A stretch of 32,092 nt of DNA. Origin: Actinomycetota bacterium (GTDB lineage: Bacteria; Actinomycetota; AC-67). Every line of letters starts with the position of its first letter. Within the stretch, counting starts at the first letter, position 1. The translations under genes were made by a program, and so were the position numbers. The notes under the pieces are model-generated. The model saw only the letters and a program-made list of their open reading frames with translations, made no database searches and was not told the origin of the DNA. The stretch is taken from positions 1 through 32,092 of the forward strand of contig JBAZZY010000030.1 of assembly GCA_041658565.1 (NCBI GenBank), in the 5' to 3' direction. This document shows, piece after piece, positions 24,051-31,980 of this stretch.

Positions 24051-24249
24051 GATGCCTCGCCTCCCTCTGTTCGCGACCCCACCATTGTGCGCCTCGACCA
24101 CAAGGTCCCGCTACGCCGGACCCGGGCTTAGCGTACCTGTGCCATGGTCGCGTGCCGGGGGTGCGCCCGATCCGTCCGGAAGATCCTTCCCGGTGCGAAA
24201 GGGCAAGACCGAAATCCTCCGCACACGCAACAGACCGAGACGGGACCGG

Positions 24250-24278
24250 TTGCCTCTCAAGTGCAAGGCCCTTACACT
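24250..24278 (+). promoter_or_regulatory. Sigma70-like promoter of the toxin-antitoxin operon
   Basis: A -35 TTGCCT (24250-24255) and a -10 TACACT (24273-24278) are separated by 17 bases. The start point would be near 24285, giving a leader of about 15 bases that contains the ribosome site GGAGG (24290-24294). Confidence 0.6.
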
Positions 24279-24299
24279 CAGAGGCACCCGGAGGTGAAC

Positions 24300-24566
24300 A
24301 TGGCGACGGAAACGGTTGGGTTTGCGATCGAGGAGGGGGACCGCCCCCGGCTCGACCATCTGGTCGGCCGATTCGGCGGCGGGAACCGCAGTCAGTTTCT
24401 ACGGGTGGCGATGTCCTACATGGAGGCGGCGGACCGCGCCGAACGCCTCCGGGCTCTCCAGGCATATGGTGCGGAGAAATCGGCCGCGCGCGCCCTCTCG
24501 GTTTCCGACATCGAAGCCGTCGTCAACCGAGTCCTCAACAAGCCGGCGAAGAAGTCGAAGAAGTGA
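24300..24566 (+). CDS. Small antitoxin-like protein (probable ribbon-helix-helix type)
   Basis: This 88-residue protein starts MATETVGFAIEEGDRPRLDHLV. The short N-terminal strand (TVGFAIEE) followed by helices (RPRLDHLVGRF, NRSQFLRVAMSYMEAADRAERL) fits a ribbon-helix-helix DNA-binding fold, and the tail is basic (NKPAKKSKK). The ATG at 24300 is set by GGAGG with a 5-base gap. The stop overlaps the GTG of the PIN-domain gene (GTGA), the usual antitoxin-then-toxin layout. It should neutralise the PIN RNase and repress its own promoter. The fold call is a pattern judgement; the context is the stronger argument. Confidence 0.75.
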   Translation: MATETVGFAIEEGDRPRLDHLVGRFGGGNRSQFLRVAMSYMEAADRAERLRALQAYGAEKSAARALSVSDIEAVVNRVLNKPAKKSKK

Positions 24567-25099
24567 TCGCCGGCGCGCCGGCGCCGAAGGCCGTCGTCTT
24601 CGACGTCAATGTCTTTGTCGGAGCCGTCGTCGGGGGGAACTCCCCGTTCCGGTCGTGGCCGAGTCCGCCGCCTGTTTCCGGCAACCCGTTCGCGGACTGC
24701 GTCGGCATCGCCAACGACGCGCGCGAGTTCTCCCTGTGGCTCAGTGAGCACATCCTCTTCAACGTCGTACGCGTCCTGTGCGCTCCGAACGGGTTTGGGT
24801 GGGACCTCGAACGCGCCGAGGAGTATGCCGAGATCCTGGTGGAGATCGCGGATGCCTCAGGCGGAGGTGTTGTCGATCCGGAGGTCGGGGTCTCCGACTG
24901 CCCGGATCACGAGGACAACCGGATCCTGGAAGCGGCGCTCGCCGTCGGAGCGGATCTGATCGTGTCCGAAGACGCGGACCTTACTGAGATGTCCCCCTGG
25001 AGGGGAATCCCGGTTATTCGCCCGCACGAGTTCGCGTCCAGGGCCGACGCCGCGCGCCGCGCGGTGCGCAGGCCCGGCGAGCGTCGTCGTCGTTCGTAG
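24563..25099 (+). CDS. PIN-domain RNase toxin (VapC-like)
   Basis: This 178-residue PIN domain has AVVFDVNVFVGAVVGG (Asp14), Glu62 in LWLSEHILFNVVRVL, Asp118 in DHEDNRILEAALAVGADLIVSEDADL, and Asp137/Asp139, giving the four acidic residues of the metal-dependent RNase site. The wording matches the PIN_3 group. It is expected to cleave RNA when freed from the antitoxin. The GTG at 24563 overlaps the antitoxin stop. An Arg-rich tail (RRAVRRPGERRRRS) could bind RNA. It is larger than typical VapC (about 130 residues) because of an insertion around 30-50 and this tail. It lies directly beside an RNA-ligase cluster. Confidence 0.87.
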   Translation: MIAGAPAPKAVVFDVNVFVGAVVGGNSPFRSWPSPPPVSGNPFADCVGIANDAREFSLWLSEHILFNVVRVLCAPNGFGWDLERAEEYAEILVEIADASGGGVVDPEVGVSDCPDHEDNRILEAALAVGADLIVSEDADLTEMSPWRGIPVIRPHEFASRADAARRAVRRPGERRRRS

Positions 25100-25138
25100 A
25101 CGTCGTCTTCGCGCGACCCGATGCCCTGCCGAGTGGAG

Positions 25139-27178
25139 CTACTTCTTCTTGGCTTTCCCTGCACCTTCGAGGAAGACCGAGCGCAACAGATCTCGGCGCT
25201 CGAGCAACTCGCGCGCGGGACCGCTGAACCGCACCTCGCCCTTCTCCATGAAGTACGCGCGATCGGCGAGCGTGAGGGCGATGTTCACCGATTGTTCGAC
25301 GAGCACGATCGTGACGCCCGCCGCGCTCATCCGGCGCACGGCCTCCAGCAATTCCGCTACGACCGTGGGCGCCAGCCCGAGGGACAACTCGTCGATCAGC
25401 AACAGCTTCGGCTCCAGCATGAACGACTGCGCCAGGGTGAGCATCTGGCGTTCGCCACCCGAGAGCGATCCCGCTTTCTGCGTCAGGCGCTCCGCGAGGC
25501 GGGGGAAGAGCGTGTAGATCTCCTCGAGTCGCTGCGCGACTTTGCGTTTGTCGCGGCGAATCATGAAGCTGCCCATCTTGAGGTTGTCCTCGACGGTCAG
25601 GCCGGGGAAGATCCCTCGCCCGCCGGGCACCTGCAGAATGCCGCGCGCCACGGTTCGCTCGGGAGGCTCGCCGACGATGGGCTCGCCTTCGAACCACACG
25701 TTCCCGCCGTCGGGTTCCACCACACCCGAAATCGCATTGAGCGTCGTCGACTTCCCGGCTCCGTTGGTCCCCAGAAGCGCGACGACTTCACCGCGCCGGA
25801 TCTCGATGTCGACGCCGAACAGCACCTGAACGCCGCTGTAGGAGACGGTCAAGCCGCGCGTTTCGAGCAGGATGGGCCCTTGGCCGACGGCCGCCTCGCG
25901 CGCGCGCGCCGCGACCTCGGGGTTCAGCCGAGCCACGTCGTTGTCGAGATAGCGCGCCGCCTTGAAGAAATAGAAGATGCCGTAGATGAAGATCGGTGCC
26001 ATCGCCCCGATCCCCAGTCGCTTGTTCGCATCGCCGAGCGCAAAGCCGACCAACGCGAAGGCGGTTCCCCCGAGCGCTACCAAGCCGCTGAGCGCGATGG
26101 CCGTCGAGCGCATCTCCGGCGGGGCGACGATCGCAGTGATCGAGAACAAGCCCGGTGTGACGAAAGCGATCACGCACAGCACGACCCAGATCAGAGCGAT
26201 CTCGAGCGGAAGACGAGGCGCTAGAGCCATCCCAAGCAGAGCGGTACCCGCGACCAGGCCGGCCTTGCCAAGCAAGCGCAAGCCTTCGCTCGGACGGATG
26301 TTGATCTTCTCTTGAACGATCTTGGTGCCGATCAGGGTGGCGATCGCCGAGATGGCGGTCCCGGTCCCCAGAAGCAAACCTCGCAGGCCTACCTTGACGC
26401 CGAAGTCCTCTTCGAGGAAAAACGGAATGAGCACGCTGACGCCGAGCATCGAGCCACTCGCGAACGCAAGGCCGATCCATTGGTAGCGCAGGGAGCGGAT
26501 CGCCCAGAGCCGGCGGATGGTCGGACGGAACGGCGGCGGCTTTGGCGCCTCGACCACTTCGAAGCGGCCGCGCTCGGGCTCGGCCAATCGCGTGGCCATG
26601 ATGATGGCGATGACCGTCGGGATCGTCAGGACGAAGAAGGCAGCGCGCCAGCCCCAGAACTGCGCAACCAAGCCGGCGAGGACGGCCCCGATCGACGCGC
26701 CGAGCGGGTTGGCGAGGGAGTGAATGCCGAAGGCCTTGGTCCGTGTGTGCGGAGAGTAGAACTCGGCGATAAGGCTGCCGTGCACCGGTTCGTTCACTCG
26801 GCGCCCGAAGCCCGAGACGACGCGGGCCGCCACCAGCGCCGTCAGCGCGGGAGCGAGCCCCGTCGCGAGTGACGCGAGTCCCCACGCGCTCGCGCTGGCG
26901 ATCGCAAGAGGCATGCGCCGCCAGCGGTCGGATACATAGGAAACCGGGAGTGCGATCAGCGGCGCGAAGATCAGCACCAGCACGATGATCGACCCGAAGG
27001 CTCCGACGCCGACGCCGAATGACTTCGCGATTTCCGGTCCGAGGATGTCGAACGTGCGCGTGTCGAATTCGTCGACGGCGTTGAGGGCGAACAGCACGAT
27101 GATCGGGAAGAGCGCCTGACCCTCGAAGTACGAGGATGCGAAGGAGAGTAGTCGTTTCGGTCCTCGGATAGCGCTCAC
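25139..27178 (-). CDS. Fusion: MFS transporter plus LivF-type ABC ATPase
   Basis: This is a 679-residue protein. Residues 1-425 form a 12-helix major facilitator: the loop YVSDRWRRMPLAIASA between helices 2 and 3 is the MFS motif A region, and GFGRRVNEPVHGSLIAEFYSPHTRTKAFGIHS follows. Residues from about 434 are a LivF-like ATPase: LLETRGLTVSYSGVQVL, Walker A GTNGAGKST (about 469), Q-loop region LQVPGGRGIFPGLTVEDN, signature LSGGERQ, Walker B LLLIDELSLGLAP (about 594) and the His-loop replaced by VLVEQSVN, as usual in LivF. LivF normally drives LivHM. The GTG at 27178 overlaps the LivHM stop (GTGA). Either the MFS half is an extra transporter or a membrane anchor for the ATPase. Confidence 0.92.
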   Translation of the reverse strand: MSAIRGPKRLLSFASSYFEGQALFPIIVLFALNAVDEFDTRTFDILGPEIAKSFGVGVGAFGSIIVLVLIFAPLIALPVSYVSDRWRRMPLAIASASAWGLASLATGLAPALTALVAARVVSGFGRRVNEPVHGSLIAEFYSPHTRTKAFGIHSLANPLGASIGAVLAGLVAQFWGWRAAFFVLTIPTVIAIIMATRLAEPERGRFEVVEAPKPPPFRPTIRRLWAIRSLRYQWIGLAFASGSMLGVSVLIPFFLEEDFGVKVGLRGLLLGTGTAISAIATLIGTKIVQEKINIRPSEGLRLLGKAGLVAGTALLGMALAPRLPLEIALIWVVLCVIAFVTPGLFSITAIVAPPEMRSTAIALSGLVALGGTAFALVGFALGDANKRLGIGAMAPIFIYGIFYFFKAARYLDNDVARLNPEVAARAREAAVGQGPILLETRGLTVSYSGVQVLFGVDIEIRRGEVVALLGTNGAGKSTTLNAISGVVEPDGGNVWFEGEPIVGEPPERTVARGILQVPGGRGIFPGLTVEDNLKMGSFMIRRDKRKVAQRLEEIYTLFPRLAERLTQKAGSLSGGERQMLTLAQSFMLEPKLLLIDELSLGLAPTVVAELLEAVRRMSAAGVTIVLVEQSVNIALTLADRAYFMEKGEVRFSGPARELLERRDLLRSVFLEGAGKAKKK

Positions 27179-29127
27179 GATTTCACCACCTGGGCGGTCG
27201 CCTCGATGCTTGAAACCGGAACGACTTTCGGTCTCGGGTCGATGCCGGTGACCGCGCGCGCAACCATGTCACGCAAGACGTACATCCCGCGCGCCAACCC
27301 GCCGGGAACGAAGTTCAACAGCAGGAGCAGCCCAAAGCCGGTTGTTAGAAGACTCACGTAGGAGGCGTACTGCCCTGCGAAGTACGGAAGGAGCCGGAAG
27401 TACATTGCCCCCACGATCGCGCCGGGGATCGAGCCGAGTCCGCCGATCACGACCGCTGCGACAATCGTCAGTGAGCGTACCGGCGGAAACACCGTGCCGT
27501 CTGCGTGCTCGATACCGAGGGACCACAAGTAACCGGCGGCTGCGGCAATCGCCCCCGAGAGCGCGAACGCCGTCAACTTAGCGCGCACGATGCTGACGCC
27601 GAATGATGCGGCCTGCGCAGGGTTGTCTCGAGATGCAACGATGCTTCGCCACACGCGTGACCGCTGCAGCGCATACGTCAGCACGACCACCCCACTCAGG
27701 AATGTCACCGCGATCGCGTAGTACACGGGCTGGGTCATGTAGGCGGGTCGATGCAGGAACCCGCCTCCACTGAACCAGCTCTGGTCGAACAACCACGAAG
27801 CCGCGAACACGGCGAATCCCAAAGTTACCGCCGCCAGCGCCGAACCCTCGAGGCGAAGCGCTGGCAAGCCGATTGCGACCGCAACTGCCGCTCCTGCGAT
27901 GGCCACCAAAACGAGCGTGACCCACAGGTTGACGTGGTGTATCTCCACCAGTCGCGACCCGAGCACCCCGCCGACTCCAGCGAAGGCCCAGTGCCCGAGC
28001 GACATCTGCCCGGCCCATCCGGTCAGCACGGTCATCGATACGGCGACCGCGGCCACCAGTAGCACCGATCCGAGGAAGAACGTCGATGAGGGTCCAATCA
28101 GGAACGGCAAAGCGATGACAGTGAACAACCCCGCCGTCGCGATGATCCGGCGAGTGAGTTGCCAATGGGCGTGCGCGGTGATCTCGACGGGGAGCGGGCG
28201 CAGCGGTTCACCGGCTTCCCAGGTCGAGGTGTCGGTTTCCCCCGCGCGTCCCGAACCGCGTCGCCGCACAAGCAACACAGTGAGCACGACGAGGAACAGG
28301 ATGACATCGGTAAGTCCTGAGCGCTGCGTCGTGTAGAACAGGACGCGGTCGATGATCCCGATGCCGAGACCGGCCCAGAACGCCACCCCGACCGATTCCA
28401 TTCGCCCAACCATCGCGGCGGCCAACCCGCGCATCAACGTCGTCAGTCCTACCGCCTCGGTGGCGGAGAAGCCGATGATCGGCGCGAGCAGGATCGCAGC
28501 GATCGCGGAGAGCAAACCGGCGATGACCCACGCGAGCGTTGACACCCGGCGAACCGGAATTCCCAGCAGGCGCGCGCGCTGAGCGTTCTCGGCTGCGGCC
28601 CGCAACGCGACGCCGTACGGAGACCAACGCAAGAACGCAAACAGTGCAAGGACGGCCAGCGGCCCAACGATTAGAACCAGCAGGTGACCCGGTCCGATGA
28701 TGATGCGACCGATGTGCCACGCTTGGAAGTGGAACGGAAGCGGGAATTGCGAGCCCCCGCCTGCGAGGACCGATTGTCCCGCGGATGTCGTGGGCTTCGG
28801 GATGACCAAACGCAGCACGATGATGATTTGCGCGACACCGATTGTGGCGAGCATCAAGATCAGCCGCGGTCCGCCGAACAGCCGCCGTAACATCACTCGC
28901 TCGACCACAGCCGCGAGCACGCACGTCGCCAGCAAGCTCGTCCCCAGCGACGCCCAGTAGTTCCAATGTGCATTGGCCGACAGCGCGAACATCATGGAGA
29001 CGGCGAACGCGCCGAGTTCGCCGTGCGCAAGGTTGATCACGCGGTTTGCCTTGTAGATCAAGACCAAACCGACGGCCAGGAGTGCGTTGGCCATGCCGAT
29101 GACGGCGCCGGCTAGAACGATGTCCAC
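27175..29127 (-). CDS. Fused LivH-LivM permease of a branched-chain amino acid/amide ABC transporter
   Basis: This is a 650-residue membrane protein. Residues 1-290 are LivH-like (GMANALLAVGLVLIYKANRVINLAHGELGAF, YGVALRAAAENAQRARLLGIPVRRVSTLAWVIAG). Residues 320-650 are LivM-like (GWAGQMSLGHWAFAGVGG, GLPALRLEGSALAAVTLGFA, RDNPAQAASFGVSIVRAKLTAFALSGAIAAAAGYLW, and GGLGSIPGAIVGAMYF). Both ATPase-coupling loops are visible (EAA-like ENAQRARLLGI and DNPAQAASFGV). A hydrophilic linker (about 290-318) joins them. One protein would supply both halves of the channel. The GTG at 29127 has AAGGAG 6 bases upstream. It lies 43 bases after the binding-protein gene and overlaps the MFS-LivF gene. Confidence 0.93.
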   Translation of the reverse strand: MDIVLAGAVIGMANALLAVGLVLIYKANRVINLAHGELGAFAVSMMFALSANAHWNYWASLGTSLLATCVLAAVVERVMLRRLFGGPRLILMLATIGVAQIIIVLRLVIPKPTTSAGQSVLAGGGSQFPLPFHFQAWHIGRIIIGPGHLLVLIVGPLAVLALFAFLRWSPYGVALRAAAENAQRARLLGIPVRRVSTLAWVIAGLLSAIAAILLAPIIGFSATEAVGLTTLMRGLAAAMVGRMESVGVAFWAGLGIGIIDRVLFYTTQRSGLTDVILFLVVLTVLLVRRRGSGRAGETDTSTWEAGEPLRPLPVEITAHAHWQLTRRIIATAGLFTVIALPFLIGPSSTFFLGSVLLVAAVAVSMTVLTGWAGQMSLGHWAFAGVGGVLGSRLVEIHHVNLWVTLVLVAIAGAAVAVAIGLPALRLEGSALAAVTLGFAVFAASWLFDQSWFSGGGFLHRPAYMTQPVYYAIAVTFLSGVVVLTYALQRSRVWRSIVASRDNPAQAASFGVSIVRAKLTAFALSGAIAAAAGYLWSLGIEHADGTVFPPVRSLTIVAAVVIGGLGSIPGAIVGAMYFRLLPYFAGQYASYVSLLTTGFGLLLLLNFVPGGLARGMYVLRDMVARAVTGIDPRPKVVPVSSIEATAQVVKS

Positions 29128-29170
29128 GCGTACTCCTTAACGGCCTCGACGGTGGAACCGTTCCGGTGGG

Positions 29171-30754
29171 TCACTGTGCATTCTTGAAAGTGCCCTCGAG
29201 GTTCTCGCATCCACCGTCGTTCGCCTTGAACGTGCGGTAGTAGCAGGGGTACTTCGGGAAGGTGTACTTGTTCTGGGAAGAGTCATAGTCGGCGATGGTG
29301 TAGTAGCTGAAGCCGCGCGTCTTGAATGGACCCGAAGCTTTGCGGATGTTGAAGTCCATCGGCACGGTCGCGTCGTAGAAGAAGTCCCCCTGGATCTCGG
29401 ACGCGCCGAGCATGAGCGTGTTGGCATTCAGCGTTCCGGTGAGCTTGATGGCGCGCCGCATCATCTCGGTGCCTGTGAGGAACTGTGCGCACACGATGTT
29501 GACTGCGGCCGAGGTGCTCAACCCGTCGTTCGGGTAGTACTTCTCGTAGATCTTCTTGCAGTTGCCTTCCTTCGGATGCTTGCCCGAAGGAACCCGGTAT
29601 GACAACCCGATCGCGTTGTTCCACTCGGCCTTGTTCATCAGCGAGGAAATGGTGTCGTCGTCGATGCCGTAGGTGCGTGATGTAAAGGTCCACGTCGGCA
29701 TCCACCCGTGCTGGAACGCGGCGTCGGTCATGAAGATCAATCCGATCGGGTTGCCGGCCATGAAGAACACCTGGTCGCATCCCTTGCTTTGCGCACTCGT
29801 GACGATGTCGTCGGACTGCTGCTGCGCCGTTGAGACGTCGTCCTTGAACACGTAGATGCGATCGCCGAACGAGAGTCCCTGCTTCGTCATCTGCTGCTTG
29901 AGGATCTTCTCGGAGGTGTCGAAGTCGCCCGCGGCGCCCTTCTCGATGCGGATCAGGCACGGCTTGTGTTCCGCGCTCTTGAGTTGATAGCGCGCGAAGG
30001 TTGCCCATGCTTCGTACGTTGGTTCCTCCGGTTCGAGCAACTGAAGACCGTTCGCGCCGTAGCGCGCCAGCGACGCCGGATCGTCGCGACCTCCGAATAC
30101 GGGAAGGTGTCGCTGGATCAGATAGTCGGACTCGACGTGGAGTCCCGGCATCGCGAAGAAGACCTTGTCTTGCTCCAACATCTGCACGGCTGCCGCGACG
30201 TTCTTCTCGGGGCAGCCGGAGCCGCCGTCGTCGACGATGACCGGCTTGAACTCGAGGCCTTGGATCCCGCCGGTGGAGTTGATGTGCTTGGTGAATGCGG
30301 TGATTGCCTTCTTCGGATCGCCGGCGGCGTTTGCGTAGGCGGCGTTCAACGCCGCAGCATCGCCGCAGTCCGCCACGTTGTACGACATGCCTACCTTAAC
30401 TTGCTTGTTCGTAATGCCTTGAGTGATCAGGCCGAAGTCGGGAACGCTCGATGCGGGGACCGACGGCTTCACGTCTTTGAAGCGGATGCCGCCCTTGTCT
30501 CCACCTGTCGGCGATACGATCCCCGATGGCGCCTTGGTGCCGGTGGCACCGGACGTGGGGCCGGTCGATGCGGTCCCGGTTCCGGTGGGAGCAGGGTTGG
30601 TTACGTTGGAGGGCGCGGCCAACGGGGATCCGCTCGGCTTGGAGCCGGTGGGACCCACCATCGAGAGGCCGACGATGAGCAGCAAGGCGTTTGCCGCCAC
30701 CAGAACCCGGATGCCGGTTTGGCTCTCCAATGCGGAACGGATGTTCTTGTTCAT
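29171..30754 (-). CDS. livJ: Periplasmic-type binding protein of the LIV transporter, N-terminally anchored
   Basis: This 527-residue type I binding protein (LivJ-like Peripla_BP_6) has one hydrophobic segment near the N-terminus (about 16-34) with no lipobox Cys, so it looks like a signal-anchor. A low-complexity Ser/Thr/Pro/Gly linker (about 35-85) follows, and then the binding domain from about 110 (VKVGMSYNVADCGDAAALNAAY). Conserved elements include AITAFTKHINSTGGIQG, FKPVIVDDGGSGCPEKNVAAAV, and VFFAMPGLHVES. Several cysteines in the mature part may pair as disulphides. It would capture a branched-chain amino acid, amide, urea or similar ligand. The ATG at 30754 has GGAGG 6 bases upstream. 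A promoter lies in front of the gene. Confidence 0.9.
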   Translation of the reverse strand: MNKNIRSALESQTGIRVLVAANALLLIVGLSMVGPTGSKPSGSPLAAPSNVTNPAPTGTGTASTGPTSGATGTKAPSGIVSPTGGDKGGIRFKDVKPSVPASSVPDFGLITQGITNKQVKVGMSYNVADCGDAAALNAAYANAAGDPKKAITAFTKHINSTGGIQGLEFKPVIVDDGGSGCPEKNVAAAVQMLEQDKVFFAMPGLHVESDYLIQRHLPVFGGRDDPASLARYGANGLQLLEPEEPTYEAWATFARYQLKSAEHKPCLIRIEKGAAGDFDTSEKILKQQMTKQGLSFGDRIYVFKDDVSTAQQQSDDIVTSAQSKGCDQVFFMAGNPIGLIFMTDAAFQHGWMPTWTFTSRTYGIDDDTISSLMNKAEWNNAIGLSYRVPSGKHPKEGNCKKIYEKYYPNDGLSTSAAVNIVCAQFLTGTEMMRRAIKLTGTLNANTLMLGASEIQGDFFYDATVPMDFNIRKASGPFKTRGFSYYTIADYDSSQNKYTFPKYPCYYRTFKANDGGCENLEGTFKNAQ

Positions 30755-30862
30755 CGGTGCCTCCAGCTAGCCCGTTGGCGGTGACGCCGGCGTTTCTGCG
30801 TCCCGATACCCTTCGTGCCGCGCGCCGTCGACCCTGGGTGCGACCGGACGGAGAATATGGCA

Positions 30863-30892
30863 ATTATAGATACAAACCCGGCGCCTGGGCAA
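30863..30892 (-). promoter_or_regulatory. Sigma70-like promoter in front of the LIV binding-protein gene
   Basis: On the minus strand a -35 TTGCCC (30892-30887) and a consensus -10 TATAAT (30868-30863) are separated by 18 bases. The -35 begins 3 bases past the stop of livG, and the leader to the ATG at 30754 is about 100 bases. This lets the binding protein and permeases be transcribed more strongly than livG. Confidence 0.72.
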
Positions 30893-30894
30893 GA

Positions 30895-31785
30895 TCACGA
30901 GCTCTCCGATCGCTTCTTGCGCGGAGCACGCTTTGGCTTGGGTGCGTCGGCCGCGGCATTGTCCGAGCGGTTGATCGCCGCCGGGTCCGCCCCCAGGTAA
31001 GAGCGGATTACCTCAGGATGATGTACGACGTCGTCGGGGTTGCCCACAGCGACGACTTGTCCCGTCTCTAGTGCATAGACGCGGTCGGCCAGCCCGAGCA
31101 ACAAGGGCATATCGTGCTCGATCAGCACCATCGCACATCCGGTGGATTCCCTGATCCGCCGGAGGAGACCCCCAAGCGCCTCGGCCTCGCGTTGCGCGAT
31201 ACCGGACGACGGCTCGTCGAGCAGTACGACGATGGGGTTCTGCGCGATCACGCACGCGAGGTCGACGATGCGTCGCGTGCCGGTGGAAAGCTCGCGTACG
31301 AGTTTGTCGCGGTATGCGCTCAGGCTCATCGACTCGATCAGATCGAGCGCAAGGCGGGTGGAGGCTTGCTGCGAGCGCGTTGCTCCGCGCGCCAGGTCGC
31401 ACGCGACCCGAAGAGCATCCAACACCGTCATCGTCGGGAAGAGCCGCGCGTCCTGGAAACTCCGTCCCAGGCCCGCCGCCGCGCGCCGGTGGGGTTGCAC
31501 GCCCGTGAGCATGTTCCCGGCGACCCAAACGTCACCGTCGCACGCTAGGAATCCACTGAGGCAGTCGAACAAGGTCGTCTTGCCTGCGCCGTTCGGTCCG
31601 ATGATTCCGACGATCTCGCCCGGCGCGACGTCCAGGTCCACGTCGTCCAACGCGCGCAGCCCGCCGAAGGAAACGCCGATTCCCCGCGCGGCGAGCGCGA
31701 GCGTGGGTGCGGCCTCACTTGTTTGGGTCATGGCAACGGTCTGGGAGGCAGTTCCGGTTCGGGGCGGGCTCACTGTCGGGGTCAT
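30895..31785 (-). CDS. livG: LivG-type ABC transporter ATP-binding protein
   Basis: This protein of about 296 residues contains LALAARGIGVSFGGLRALDDVDLDVAPGEIVGIIGPNGAGKTTLFDCLSGFL with Walker A GPNGAGKTT, the Q-loop GLGRSFQDARLFPTMTV, the signature LSTGTRRIVDLACVI (a variant of LSGGQ), Walker B IVVLLDEPSSGIA and the His-loop LIEHDMPLLLGLADRV. It ends with a basic tail (KPKRAPRKKRSESS). Together with LivF it powers the LivHM permease. The start is uncertain: ATG at 31785 fits a leaderless mRNA from a promoter with TTGCTT (31824-31819) and TACTAC (31800-31795). TTG at 31824, ATG at 31809 and ATG at 31731 remain possible. No Shine-Dalgarno is seen at any of them. Confidence 0.9.
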   Translation of the reverse strand: MTPTVSPPRTGTASQTVAMTQTSEAAPTLALAARGIGVSFGGLRALDDVDLDVAPGEIVGIIGPNGAGKTTLFDCLSGFLACDGDVWVAGNMLTGVQPHRRAAAGLGRSFQDARLFPTMTVLDALRVACDLARGATRSQQASTRLALDLIESMSLSAYRDKLVRELSTGTRRIVDLACVIAQNPIVVLLDEPSSGIAQREAEALGGLLRRIRESTGCAMVLIEHDMPLLLGLADRVYALETGQVVAVGNPDDVVHHPEVIRSYLGADPAAINRSDNAAADAPKPKRAPRKKRSESS

Positions 31786-31794
31786 CGTCAGTGT

Positions 31795-31832
31795 GTAGTA
31801 GCGGAACATGGCATGCGGAAGCAAATGCTTCC
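31795..31832 (-). promoter_or_regulatory. Putative livG promoter with overlapping palindromic operator
   Basis: GGAAGCAAATGCTTCC (31817-31832) has 7-bp arms around AA. The -35-like TTGCTT (31824-31819, minus strand) lies inside it, and TACTAC (31800-31795) follows after an 18-base spacer. A regulator bound to the palindrome would block the -35. The palindrome is seen; its role is inferred. Confidence 0.4.
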
Positions 31833-31980
31833 CGACCGAGCGGCGGGGGGACCGGAAGGGCAGAGGCGCGGGCTCATCTCTAATTGGGAGTGTATTAATA
31901 CTTTCTAGGACGCGCCAGTGCCGCGGCCCGGCGTTTTGTTGGGAAGAGCGGTTCTACTGAAAGATCTGATTGCCGCTCCC
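31833..31980. other. Non-coding stretch with AT-rich palindrome
   Basis: No gene is supported. It contains GTATTAATAC (31892-31901), a 10-bp palindrome in an AT-rich island that stands out from the GC-rich surroundings and could be a promoter or regulator site. The rest shows nothing recognisable. Confidence 0.4.

Noticed and set aside
25100..25138. Possible terminator between the convergent PIN and MFS-LivF genes
   Set aside because: No stable stem or T-tract could be found in the 39 bases.
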